DNA from: Microbacterium sp. Se63.02b
GTDB lineage: Bacteria > Actinomycetota > Actinomycetes > Actinomycetales > Microbacteriaceae
Length of the DNA stretch: 64,000 nt
Reading direction: 5' to 3'
Assembly: GCF_014171575.1 (NCBI RefSeq)
Contig: NZ_CP050453.1
Span: 62,001 to 126,000, forward strand
Positions 48,053 to 56,686 of this stretch are shown in pieces; position 1 is the stretch's first letter; every line of letters starts with the position of its first letter. The notes under the pieces were generated by a model that saw only the letters and a list, made by a program, of their open reading frames with translations, did no database searches and had not been told where the DNA came from. Position numbers and translations under genes: made by a program.

Positions 48053-48732
48053 ACTGGGTCGTCGACAATCTCGGCCTCATCTTCGAGCTGACCGCGATCC
48101 ACCTGCAGCAGAGCGCGATCGCGATCGTGCTCGGCTTCGTGTTGTCCCTGCCGCTCGGATGGCTCGCCTGGCGCTACCAGCTGGTGAAAGGCCCCGTCAT
48201 CGTCCTCACCGGGCTGCTCTACACGATCCCCTCGCTCGCGCTGCTGATCCTCCTGCCGTCTGTCGCGGGCTATCCGGCTCGCAGCCCCATCAACCTCATC
48301 ATCGGGCTGACGATCTATGCGATCGCGATCCTGGTGCGCGCGGTCTCCGACGGCCTGGACTCGGTCGACCCCGCGATCAGACAGTCCGCCACCGCGATGG
48401 GGTACGGCGGATTCCGGAGGTTCTGGACGGTCGACTTCCCGCTCGCCGGCCCCGTGGTCCTCGCGGGGCTCCGTGTGGCTGCCGTCAGCACGATCTCGCT
48501 CGCCACCGTCGGCATCCTGGTGGGCGTCACCAACCTCGGCTACCTGTTCGAGAACGGCCTGCAGCGCCGCATCCTCGCCGAGGTGTTCGCCGGTGTCGTC
48601 GCGGTCGTCGTGATCGCACTGGTGATCGACCTGCTGCTCCTGCTGCTGGGTCGCGCACTGATGCCGTGGACGCGCGCGACGAAGACTCCGTCGGCCGCTC
48701 GTCGCGCTGTGAGCATGGGGGCGGCCGCATGA
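48049..48732 (+). CDS. osmoprotectant ABC transporter permease, OpuCB-like
   Basis: 227-residue inner-membrane permease with the BPD-type ABC permease fold; loop motif AIRQSATAMGYGGFRRFWTV (EAA-like) and five or six helices. The GTG start overlaps the ATPase stop, and the stop overlaps the next permease gene (ATGA). Together with the second permease it forms the heterodimeric channel. Confidence 0.92.
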   Translation: MNWVVDNLGLIFELTAIHLQQSAIAIVLGFVLSLPLGWLAWRYQLVKGPVIVLTGLLYTIPSLALLILLPSVAGYPARSPINLIIGLTIYAIAILVRAVSDGLDSVDPAIRQSATAMGYGGFRRFWTVDFPLAGPVVLAGLRVAAVSTISLATVGILVGVTNLGYLFENGLQRRILAEVFAGVVAVVVIALVIDLLLLLLGRALMPWTRATKTPSAARRAVSMGAAA

Positions 48733-49454
48733 ACGTGTTCGCCGACGCCCTCGCCTGGCTCTTCTCCCCCGACCGGTGGGAGGGGACCTACGCGCTGCCG
48801 ATCCTGTTCGGCCAGCACATGTACTACACGCTGATCTCGGTGCTGATCGCCGCGGTCATCGCCGTTCCGATCGGTTGGCTCATCGGCCACACCGGGCGCG
48901 GGCGCGAGGTCGCCGTCGCGATCTCCGGTGCGGCGCGCGCGATTCCGTCGTTCGGACTCCTGGTGCTTCTGGTGCTGCTGCTCGGCGTGCTCCGCATCCC
49001 CGAAGCCGCGATCATCACCTTCGTCCTGCTCGCGATCCCCTCGCTCCTCGCCGGCGCCTACACCGGCTTCGAGGCCATCGATCGGCGCGTGCTCGACTCG
49101 GCGCGATCCATGGGGATGACCGAATGGCAGGTGTTCTGGAAGGTCGAGGTGCCGCTCGGTCTGCCGCTGCTCGTCGGTGGTATCCGATCCGCTCTCCTCC
49201 AGGTGATCGCCACGGTCACGATCGCCGCATGGGTCAACCTCGGCGGACTCGGCCAGCCGATCATCCAGGGCATCCCCTTGCGCAAGTTCGATCAGGTGCT
49301 GGGCGGAGCGATCCTCGTCGCCGTCCTCGCGCTGGCCGTCGACCTGATCTTCGCGCTTCTCCAGCACGCTGCCGTCCCCGCCGGTGTGCGCGCCGCACCG
49401 CGCAAGCGTCGATCGCGCACCGCCATCAAGGCCACGGCCGCGGCCCCCGCCTGA
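48729..49454 (+). CDS. osmoprotectant ABC transporter permease, OpuCD-like
   Basis: 241-residue second permease. The EAA-type loop reads RRVLDSARSMGMTEWQVFWK and the last cytoplasmic tail is basic (RAAPRKRRSRT). GISGAARAIPSFG-type sequence (VAISGAARAIPSFGLLVLLV) is typical of the family. Start ATG 48729 within the overlap. Confidence 0.92.
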   Translation: MNVFADALAWLFSPDRWEGTYALPILFGQHMYYTLISVLIAAVIAVPIGWLIGHTGRGREVAVAISGAARAIPSFGLLVLLVLLLGVLRIPEAAIITFVLLAIPSLLAGAYTGFEAIDRRVLDSARSMGMTEWQVFWKVEVPLGLPLLVGGIRSALLQVIATVTIAAWVNLGGLGQPIIQGIPLRKFDQVLGGAILVAVLALAVDLIFALLQHAAVPAGVRAAPRKRRSRTAIKATAAAPA

Positions 49455-49502
49455 CACCGACTCACAGCATCCATACCGTTGTCCCAGAGAAGAGGAAGTC
49501 CC

Positions 49503-50417
49503 ATGTTCACAGCACGTAAGTCACGACTCGCCCTCGCCGGCGGCGTCTCGCTCGTCGCGGCGCTCGTCCTCGCCGGCTGCGCGAGCAGCAACCCGCTCGA
49601 CGCGCCCACCGACGACGCAGGCTCCGGTGAGAGCGAGACGATCGTGATCGGCTCGCAGGCGTACTACTCGAACGAGATCATCGCCGAGATCTACGCTCAG
49701 GCGCTCGAGGCGGCCGACTTCGACGTCGACCGCCAGTTCAACATCGGACAGCGCGACGCGTACATGCCCGATGTCGAGTCCGGCGCGATCGACGTGTTCC
49801 CGGAGTACACGGGCAACCTGCTCGAGTACCTCGACAAGGACGCCACCGCCACGAGCCCCGACGACGTCTACGCCGCCCTTCAGGACGCGCTGCCCGACGG
49901 TCTCACCGCGCTCGACTACGCCGACGCTTCGGATCAGGACACCTACACGGTGCTGAAGAGCTTCGCCGACGAGAACGGTCTCACGTCGATCGGCGACCTC
50001 TCCAAGGTCACCACCCCCGTGACCATCGGCGCCGCGCCGGAGTTCGAGCAGCGTCCGTACGGTCCTGCCGCGGCCAAGGAGGTCTACGGCGTCGATCTGG
50101 CGTTCTCGGCCACCGGCCCGACGACGCTGGAGTCGCTGCTCGCCGGCAAGATCCAGGTCGCCGACATCTACTCGGCCGACCCGGCGTTCCAGACGCAGGA
50201 CATCGTGGCGCTCGAAGACCCGGAGAACATCATCCTGGCCTCGAACGTGGTGCCGATCGTCTCGGACGACGTGGCCGACGGGGTCGCTGACGTGATCAAC
50301 GCGATCAGCGCAAAGCTGACCGCCGAGGAGCTCGTCGCCCTGAACGTGCAGAGCACGGTCGACCAGAAGTCGGCGTCCGACATCGCGACGCAGTGGCTGG
50401 CTGACAACGACCTCTGA
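49503..50417 (+). CDS. osmoprotectant ABC transporter substrate-binding lipoprotein, OpuCC-like
   Basis: 304 residues. Signal peptide with lipobox LVLAGC at residues ~20-25, so the protein is tethered outside. The binding domain contains IVIGSQAYYSNEIIAEIYAQ and DVFPEYTGNLLEYLDKDAT, characteristic of OpuAC-type QAT receptors for quaternary ammonium compounds. GAGGAAG precedes the ATG. Last gene of the four-gene operon, followed by a clear terminator. Confidence 0.92.
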   Translation: MFTARKSRLALAGGVSLVAALVLAGCASSNPLDAPTDDAGSGESETIVIGSQAYYSNEIIAEIYAQALEAADFDVDRQFNIGQRDAYMPDVESGAIDVFPEYTGNLLEYLDKDATATSPDDVYAALQDALPDGLTALDYADASDQDTYTVLKSFADENGLTSIGDLSKVTTPVTIGAAPEFEQRPYGPAAAKEVYGVDLAFSATGPTTLESLLAGKIQVADIYSADPAFQTQDIVALEDPENIILASNVVPIVSDDVADGVADVINAISAKLTAEELVALNVQSTVDQKSASDIATQWLADNDL

Positions 50418-50431
50418 GTCGTCACCTCGAC

Positions 50432-50467
50432 AGAAGCGCCCGGCCCCTCAAGGGACCGGGCGCTTCT
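50432..50467 (+). terminator. intrinsic-type terminator of the osmoprotectant operon
   Basis: AGAAGCGCCCGG (50432-50443) pairs with CCGGGCGCTTCT (50456-50467), a perfect 12-bp stem with a short loop, 15 bp past the stop codon. Only two T residues follow. Confidence 0.8.
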
Positions 50468-50540
50468 TGGTGCGGCGTCAGCGGTGCGAAGTCGTTCGTT
50501 CAGCCGCGACGCAGCAAGCGGAAGCCCACCCTCTCTTAGT

Positions 50541-50590
50541 GTCCCCCAAAATGGGGACAGAAATTCTAGATTCGAAGATCTAAAATAATA
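50541..50590 (+). promoter_or_regulatory. AT-rich upstream region with two inverted repeats
   Basis: GTCCCC (50541-50546) and GGGGAC (50553-50558) form one inverted repeat; TAGAT (50567-50571) and ATCTA (50578-50582) form another around TTCGAA. TAAAAT at 50581-50586 could be a -10 box. The AT richness is unlike the rest of the window. Confidence 0.45.
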
Positions 50591-50635
50591 GATAAACAAG
50601 GTAGGCGGGAGTTAGAAAAAAGACAGAGAGACATC

Positions 50636-51217
50636 ATGGGCATTCGAATGACACTAGGAATCAAGAAGGTAACGACGAGCTTGGCGATTGGAGCGCTCAG
50701 CGTGAGCGGCATCTTCGCAACAGGCGCAGCAGCGGCGGCAGCGGAGCCAGAGGCCCTGGCGGAGCCCAAGGCAAGTGTGACCAACGAACAGGCCCTCGCC
50801 AGTGCGCTCCTCGCGCTCGACGAGCGGGTGACGCCGGTCGACGTTCGGCTCACAGGGAATGGAGTGGAGAAAGACTATGAGTTCGGTCGTGGTTCCATCC
50901 TGACGGTAATTGAGACTCCGCCGATCCCCTCCGGTGCTTCCGATCTGATGGTGGCGGCGCTCAGCGTCGGCTCGGACTACAACGGGCAGTACATTCAATT
51001 CTCACCGGCTGACCAGCGGTCGTTCCTTACGGGCGGGAGCACTCTTCTGCTCGGATCCCTCGGGCTACTTCTCGGGCCGTTCGGCGCTCTCCTCCTCGGC
51101 AGTTTGGGCGGGGCGATTGGGCCGCAGATGGAACAGCTCACGTGCGCGGCCCATAATCAGTCAATCCGATACAACTACACACTCGACGGCAACTTCACCA
51201 ATGTTCGTTGCGTCTAG
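50636..51217 (+). CDS. secreted protein of unknown function with Gly/Leu-rich hydrophobic centre
   Basis: 193 residues. A signal peptide (VTTSLAIGALSVSGIFATGA, then AAAAAAEPEA) is followed by a polar region and a repetitive hydrophobic stretch near residues 130-160 (LLLGSLGLLLGPFGALLLGS). The final ~35 residues contain two Cys (LTCAAHNQ, NVRCV) that could form a disulfide. Codon use is more AT-tolerant than in neighbouring genes and the promoter region is AT-rich, suggesting acquisition by transfer. A membrane-active peptide or toxin-like role can be imagined but is not shown. Confidence 0.65.
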   Translation: MGIRMTLGIKKVTTSLAIGALSVSGIFATGAAAAAAEPEALAEPKASVTNEQALASALLALDERVTPVDVRLTGNGVEKDYEFGRGSILTVIETPPIPSGASDLMVAALSVGSDYNGQYIQFSPADQRSFLTGGSTLLLGSLGLLLGPFGALLLGSLGGAIGPQMEQLTCAAHNQSIRYNYTLDGNFTNVRCV

Positions 51218-51352
51218 TCCAGATAGGGCTTGAAGCCGGACCGCCTCGGGGCGCCAGTGGCTTCAGATGGGTGGTGTCGAGTGGTCAAGAAGACTCAACG
51301 GAATATCGCATCGAGTGTCCGTGCGTGCAATCGAAGTGCTAGCCTCTCCCGC

Positions 51353-51571
51353 ATGTTCTTCGCGGTCGGTTTCGTTTTGTCGATCGTCGTCGCGTTCGTG
51401 AGTCCGTACGTCTGGGATGGTCTAACGGACGCACCCGCGCTCCCCACCGCGGTCACGATCATCGTCGGTTGGGTTCTCTTCGCAGGAGGCGGCTACTTGC
51501 TCGATAGTCGCAGGCGACGTCGAGGGCAGACCGGTGATGCCTCGGGGAATACGTCGAGTTCCGCTGGATGA
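51353..51571 (+). CDS. small two-helix membrane protein
   Basis: 72 residues with two hydrophobic helices (FFAVGFVLSIVVAFVSPYVW and AVTIIVGWVLFAGGGYLLD) and a basic tail. The frame is open further upstream (to 51230), but TGC-TAGCCT at 51337-51345 is a good extended -10 whose start point would fall on the ATG at 51353, favouring a short leaderless product. Function unknown; it follows the secreted protein gene on the same strand. Confidence 0.5.
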   Translation: MFFAVGFVLSIVVAFVSPYVWDGLTDAPALPTAVTIIVGWVLFAGGGYLLDSRRRRRGQTGDASGNTSSSAG

Positions 51572-51768
51572 TGAGGGATGCCCGCAGCACGCCGGAGGGG
51601 TGTTCTGTCGTGCGCCTCGAGCACGGGGACTGGAGTCCCTGGCAAGGCGGATAGAGGAATCAATCTGCTCACGGAGGGCGGTGACAAGAGAATTACCTCC
51701 AGTGATTCACGGTCGGCCCATTTATGGGGCAGACAGGCACATCGTCTCTGGGAATCGTGTCGGCGGCG

Positions 51769-52977
51769 TCAGACCCGTGCGTCCTGCTTCGGGACGAGCA
51801 CCTGCTTGATGATGATGAGGATCGATGCCGTGACGGGCACGGCCACGAGCGCGCCGAGGAGGCCGAGCAGAGTGCCGCCGGCGAGGGCGCCGATCACCAC
51901 GAGGGAGCCGGGGACCGCCACGGCGCGGTTCATCACGCGCGGGGTGAGGACGTACGCCTCGACCTGCATGTACACCAGGTAGATCGCCGCGAAGATGAGG
52001 GCCGCGATCGGGTCTGTGAACAGCGCGAGCCCGGTGCCGATGATCCAGAACAGCACGGAGCCGACGAGGGGGATCAAGGTCACGCAGAACGCGATGGTCG
52101 CCATGAGGGGAGGGAACGGCAGCCGGAGGACCGTGTACAGGATGAGCGCGAGGGTCGCATTGCAGAACGCCAGGATCACCATCCCCATCACGTAGCCGCC
52201 CACCGAGTCGGTGATCTGCTCGGAGATGTCGGCGGCGCGAGCCCGGTCGCGCGCAGGAGCCAGGCGGAGCAGGCCCTGCTTCATGGCGGGGAGGGTCGCC
52301 AGGAAGTACAGGGTGAGCACGAGGACGACGATCGCGCCGGAGATGCCGGTGGCGATCGAGGCGCCGACGGCGAGGGCGCCGCCGCCGATCGTGGCGAGGT
52401 TGCCGAAGTCCGAGAGGAACTTCTGCACCTCGCCGACGAGGTCCTGGAACTGGTCGCCGAACTGATCGTCCAGAGCCGCGTAGAGGTCGGTTCGCGTGAA
52501 GTCCTGGATCATGCCGGGAACCGACTTCACGAAGCTGGTGATCTGGTCGATGACGATGGGGATGACCATCCACAGCACGAGCGCGAACACCACGATCAGA
52601 GCGAGGATCGTGATGACGACGGCGATCGCGCGGGAGAGGCCGCGGCGCTCCAGAAACCGCACGGCGGGGTCGAGCCCCAGCGCACCGAACAGGGCGAGGG
52701 CGATGTAGATCAGGACCGTCGACAGGCTCGAGATCGCGAGGCCGATGACGATGGCAGCGAGACCTCCGAGCGTCAGGAGGAAGCCGACCACGAAGGGACG
52801 GTCGATGCGGGTCCAGAAGGAGCGGCTCGGTGTCGCGGGCTCGGTCTCGACCTGGTGCGTGGCGGCGGCGGCCACGGTCGAGGGAGTGGACGACGTCGTC
52901 CCGGTCGTCTCCGTGGTGCCTGACTCCGCAGCGTCGTCGTCGAGGGGCGCGGGGGCCGACGTCTCTTCGTTGCTCAT
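51769..52977 (-). CDS. AI-2E family transporter
   Basis: 402 residues. After a Thr/Ala-rich N-terminal tail come eight or so helices typical of the AI-2E family (PF01594-type), with FLATLPAMKQGLLRLAPARD, LIPLVGSVLFWIIGTGLALF and TPRVMNRAVAVPGSLVVIGA. Some members export autoinducer-2 or act as Na+/H+ antiporters; here the substrate is open. Start MSNEETSAPAPL at 52977. Confidence 0.87.
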   Translation of the reverse strand: MSNEETSAPAPLDDDAAESGTTETTGTTSSTPSTVAAAATHQVETEPATPSRSFWTRIDRPFVVGFLLTLGGLAAIVIGLAISSLSTVLIYIALALFGALGLDPAVRFLERRGLSRAIAVVITILALIVVFALVLWMVIPIVIDQITSFVKSVPGMIQDFTRTDLYAALDDQFGDQFQDLVGEVQKFLSDFGNLATIGGGALAVGASIATGISGAIVVLVLTLYFLATLPAMKQGLLRLAPARDRARAADISEQITDSVGGYVMGMVILAFCNATLALILYTVLRLPFPPLMATIAFCVTLIPLVGSVLFWIIGTGLALFTDPIAALIFAAIYLVYMQVEAYVLTPRVMNRAVAVPGSLVVIGALAGGTLLGLLGALVAVPVTASILIIIKQVLVPKQDARV

Positions 52978-53039
52978 GTGCTCACGATAGCGGTGCACCG
53001 GGTCTGATTCCGGGCGTTCTGCGGCTCTAGAGTAGGGGC

Positions 53040-53339
53040 ATGACCGCCGCCGAGGACCCGAAGGCCGAACTGCTCCGACTTCGCGCCACCATCGACAACA
53101 TCGACGCCGCACTGATCTTCATGCTGGCGGAGCGCTTCCGCGCGACTCAACAGGTCGGGCATCTGAAGGCGGAGCACGAGATGCCGGCGTCCGACCCGAA
53201 CCGCGAGGAGCAGCAGGTGGCTCGGCTGAGGGCGCTCGCTGAGGAGGCGCATCTGGACCCCGAGTTCGCGGAGAAGTGGTTCAACTTCGTGGTGGCTGAG
53301 GTCATCCGCCACCACACCGAAGCGGCCGAGAGCCGTTGA
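53040..53339 (+). CDS. chorismate mutase (AroQ type)
   Basis: 99 residues. Single-domain AroQ chorismate mutase, which converts chorismate to prephenate for Phe/Tyr synthesis. Helix 1 has LLRLRATIDNIDAALIFMLA with the active-site Arg and Asp, then AERFRATQQVGHLKAEHEMP and SDPNREEQQVARLRALAEEA. The length matches the short actinobacterial enzymes that may need DAHP synthase as partner. Confidence 0.92.
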   Translation: MTAAEDPKAELLRLRATIDNIDAALIFMLAERFRATQQVGHLKAEHEMPASDPNREEQQVARLRALAEEAHLDPEFAEKWFNFVVAEVIRHHTEAAESR

Positions 53340-53345
53340 GAGGTG

Positions 53346-53384
53346 CCGGACGGGCGACGGTGTGTGCAGCACTCGCCCGTCCGG
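53346..53384 (+). terminator. hairpin after chorismate mutase gene
   Basis: CCGGACGGGCGA (53346-53357) pairs perfectly with TCGCCCGTCCGG (53373-53384). It lies 7 bp past the stop codon. No T run. Confidence 0.65.
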
Positions 53385-53405
53385 AGCTGGAGCTTCATCG
53401 AACAA

Positions 53406-53428
53406 CTAAGTTCAATGAATAAACTTAG
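53406..53428 (+). promoter_or_regulatory. palindrome, probable ROK-repressor operator
   Basis: CTAAGTT (53406-53412), 9-bp spacer, AACTTAG (53422-53428), in a short AT-rich patch about 70 bp upstream of the ROK regulator start. The shape resembles known ROK-family operators. Autoregulation is inferred. Confidence 0.55.
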
Positions 53429-53496
53429 GGAGAGACTACGGATCGCGCCGCGATCTGTCAACAGCTCGCGATCGGCGAGCCTCGGAACGGGAACGC

Positions 53497-54654
53497 ATGC
53501 TTAACACGGATGACGGCCTCGATACGCAGGCGTCGGTTCGGCGTGCGAACCTGCGTCGGGCGTTGCAGCTCGTGTTCCGGAACCCGGGGACGCAGACGCG
53601 CGCCGGCATCGCGCGCGCCACAGGTCTGACCGCCGCCACCGCGTCGTCACTCGTGGCCGAGCTCATCGAGAACCGTCTGGTCGTCGAGGGGGAGCAGGCG
53701 GCGAGCACGGGGGCAAACGCGCCACCACCCTGAGCGTCGACGCGAGTCACCACCTGATCCTGGTGCTCGTGATCCAGCCCCTGCACGCGCAGATCGCCCT
53801 CGTGGCGCTCGACGGGACGGAGGTCGACGCGCGACGACTGAGCTACACCGCCGAGACCCGCGACCACATGCTCGACGAAGCGGTGTCCGCCGTGGCCTCG
53901 GAGTTCGGCACGCGGCTGCTCGCCGCAGGCATCCAGCTTCCCGGCACGACGGATGGCCGGTCCGTGCTGGAGAGCGTGCAGCTCAAGTGGGAAGGCGTGC
54001 CGCTCGCGGACCGCTTCGAGAGGATGCTCGACGCCCCGGTGCTGCTCGTCAACGACGTCGACGCCGAGGCCATCGCCGAAGCGGGCATGGAGGAGTCCCC
54101 GTCCGGATACCGGCTCTTCATCCATCTCGGCGGAGGGGTGGGTGCCGCTGTCACGCTCGACGGCGAGCTCGCCCCGGGACCCCGTGACCGCGCGGGGGAG
54201 ATCGGGCACGTGCAGGTCGTCTTCGGCGAGCAGGCGCGTGCCTGCCGGTGCGGTCGGCGCGGATGCCTGGAGTCGGCAGCGGCGCTGGGCGCGATGCTCG
54301 GCGACGAGTTCTCCGACGCCATGGACGCCCCCGAGATCCGGGCGCTCGCTGCCACCGCCGATGAGGAGCACCTCGATGAGGGCGCCCGCGCCCTCGCCAG
54401 AGCCGTCAAGCTCATCAGTGCTCTCCTCGACCCCACCGAGGTCGTGATCGGCGGTCCGGCCACCGAGCTCGGGCCGCGCTTCCTCGACCGGGTCCGCCGC
54501 GAGACCGAGTATCCGTCTCGGGGCACGGTGCAGGTCCCCCGTGCGATACGCCGACCCGCGGGTGTCGCTCGCCGCCGGTGCCGCGCAGGCCGCCCTCACC
54601 TCGGCGCTCGGCGTGCGGTGGAACCCGGAACAGCTCCGCGCAGCATCCCGCTAG
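53497..54654 (+). CDS. ROK family transcriptional regulator (two frameshifts)
   Basis: XylR/NagC-type repressor. An N-terminal winged helix (TRAGIARATGLTAATASSLV) precedes a sugar-kinase-like ROK domain with LFIHLGGGVGAAVTLDGELA and the zinc site CRCGRRGCLES. One G is missing near 53709-53713 and the frame changes again in the C5 run near 54535, after which the end reads LAAGAAQAALTSALGVRWNP to a TAG at 54654. About 385 residues after repair. It converges on the sugar ABC transporter genes and probably controls them. Confidence 0.85.
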
Positions 54655-54754
54655 ACCGCGGCCGCATCGCAGTTCGCAGGGGATCCGCGCTTCGGAGGGC
54701 CGGATCCCCGAACCCGTCCTCCGAAACGCGGATCTCCTCCCGAGCGCGCGGAGG

Positions 54755-55681
54755 TTACTTCACGCTGCCCGCAGTCAGACCTCCGACGAGCCGCTTCTCG
54801 ATGAGCATGAACAGGATGACCACCGGGAGGATCGCCACGATTGAGACGCCGAACACGTACTGCCAGCTGGTCTCGTACTGCCCGACGAACTTGGTCAGCG
54901 CGACCGACAGCGGCTGATTCTTGTCGGTCGACAGGATCACGAGCGAGGCCGCGAACTCGTTCCAGCAGGCCACGAACGTGAACACGATCGCCGTGACGAT
55001 GCCGGGCCACACGAGCGGCAGGTTGATCTTGAATAGGACCGTGAAGCGTCCTGCCCCGTCGATCTGCGCGGCCTCGTCGACCTCTTTCGGGATGCCGGCG
55101 AAGAAGGAGTGCATGATCCACACCGCGAACGACAGGTTGAAGGCGGCGTTGATGAAGATCATCGCGATCCAGGTGTCGCCGAGCCCGAGCACCGTGAACT
55201 GCCGGAACAGGCCCGAGGTCAGCACGGCGGGCTGCAGCATCTGGGTGATGATCACGAGGAACAGGAACACCATGCGCCCGGGGAACTTGAACCTGGCCGT
55301 GTAATACGCGGCAGGCAGGGACACCAGCAGCACGAGCAGCGTCGCGAACACCGCGATCACGATGGTCGAGATCAGGTTGTACGGCAGCGGCGTCTCGGGA
55401 GTCGACCACATCGTGATGTAGTTCTCCCAGTGCCACTCCGTCGGCAGGTACGTCGGGTCGACAGAGCGGATCTGCGGCTTCGTCTTCACGGAGCCGAAGA
55501 ACATGATCAGGTACGGGAGGACGAAGATCGCCAGCACCAGGAAACCGGCGACGGTGCGCAGGATCACGCGGGGCAGCGTCACCTGGTCTTCGGTGTACCG
55601 TCGCTTGCGGCCGGGGATCGGCGGGGTACGGCGTCCACCGCGACCGGCCGTGGTCACGAGGGCGGTCTCGGTCACGGTCAT
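54755..55681 (-). CDS. carbohydrate ABC transporter permease (MalG type)
   Basis: 308 residues, six helices after a basic cytoplasmic tail. The EAA loop reads GIPKEVDEAAQIDGAGRFTV, the standard contact site for the MalK-type ATPase, which is not encoded here and is probably a shared MsiK. The ATG at 55681 lies 2 bp after the first permease gene ends. Confidence 0.92.
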   Translation of the reverse strand: MTVTETALVTTAGRGGRRTPPIPGRKRRYTEDQVTLPRVILRTVAGFLVLAIFVLPYLIMFFGSVKTKPQIRSVDPTYLPTEWHWENYITMWSTPETPLPYNLISTIVIAVFATLLVLLVSLPAAYYTARFKFPGRMVFLFLVIITQMLQPAVLTSGLFRQFTVLGLGDTWIAMIFINAAFNLSFAVWIMHSFFAGIPKEVDEAAQIDGAGRFTVLFKINLPLVWPGIVTAIVFTFVACWNEFAASLVILSTDKNQPLSVALTKFVGQYETSWQYVFGVSIVAILPVVILFMLIEKRLVGGLTAGSVK

Positions 55682-55683
55682 GA

Positions 55684-56655
55684 TCAGACCTCCTTCATGG
55701 GCTTGACGATCTTCACGTAGGCCGCGACGATCACGATGACGATGAGGAACGCGACGACCGAGAGGGCGCTCGCGACATCCACCTTCTTCTGCAGCTCGAT
55801 GTACTTGAAGATCAGGGTCATGATCGTGTCGGCGCCGTAACCGGGGATCGATCCGGTCATCACCTTGAGGATCGGCAGCGAGTTGAACACGTTGATGATG
55901 TTGATCAGGACGGCGACGGCCAGGGCGCTGCGCAGCTGCGGCAGGATGATCGACCAGTACGTGCGGGTGGGACCGGCACCGTCCATCTTCGCGGCCTCGA
56001 TCGCATCGGCCGGCACCGACTGGAGTCCGGCCAGGATCGTGTAGGTCGTGAACGGGAGCGACACGAAGATCGCGATGACGATCGACCAGATGAACGCGGT
56101 CGTGGGGTTCTTGGTCCAGCCGTAGCCGACCGCATCGTCGGAGAGACCGATGTCGTAGAGGAACTTGTTGAAGACCCCGAAGTACGGCTCGAGGCTGTAG
56201 TAGAACACCATCGTGGTCATCACGACCGAGGCTGCCCACGGCACGATGACGGCCATGCGCACGAGTTGGCGTCCGGGGAAGGCCTTGTTGAGGATCTGCG
56301 CGAGCCCGAGCGAGATGACGACCGTGAAGAGCACGACCGAAACGACCCAGACGATCGTGCGGAAGAAGATCGGCCAGAACTCGCTGAACGTGAAGACGGT
56401 GGCGAAGTTGTCGAAGCCGACCGACCCCTTGTCGAGGCCCGACAGCGAGATGTCACGCGTCGAGTTGAAGAACATCACCCCGGCGGGGAAGAAGACCACC
56501 CCGATGATGAGCAGCACGGCCGGCGCGATCCAGGGCAGCGCCTGGAGGAGGTCCTTTCCGCCCGGCCTGCCGCGATGGGCATCCGGGGTCTTCCGGGTGC
56601 GGGGGCGGCTCTTCGCCGCCCCCGCGAGGTTCGAGGACTCTGTCTTCTGGCTCAT
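55684..56655 (-). CDS. carbohydrate ABC transporter permease (MalF type)
   Basis: 323 residues with six helices. EAA loop SVPADAIEAAKMDGAGPTRT. A basic, Ser-rich N-terminal tail precedes helix 1 (LPWIAPAVLLIIGVVFFPAG). Second gene of the binding protein-permease-permease operon. Confidence 0.92.
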   Translation of the reverse strand: MSQKTESSNLAGAAKSRPRTRKTPDAHRGRPGGKDLLQALPWIAPAVLLIIGVVFFPAGVMFFNSTRDISLSGLDKGSVGFDNFATVFTFSEFWPIFFRTIVWVVSVVLFTVVISLGLAQILNKAFPGRQLVRMAVIVPWAASVVMTTMVFYYSLEPYFGVFNKFLYDIGLSDDAVGYGWTKNPTTAFIWSIVIAIFVSLPFTTYTILAGLQSVPADAIEAAKMDGAGPTRTYWSIILPQLRSALAVAVLINIINVFNSLPILKVMTGSIPGYGADTIMTLIFKYIELQKKVDVASALSVVAFLIVIVIVAAYVKIVKPMKEV

Positions 56656-56686
56656 TCGGGTACCCGAACCTCTCCGATCAGCGGGC

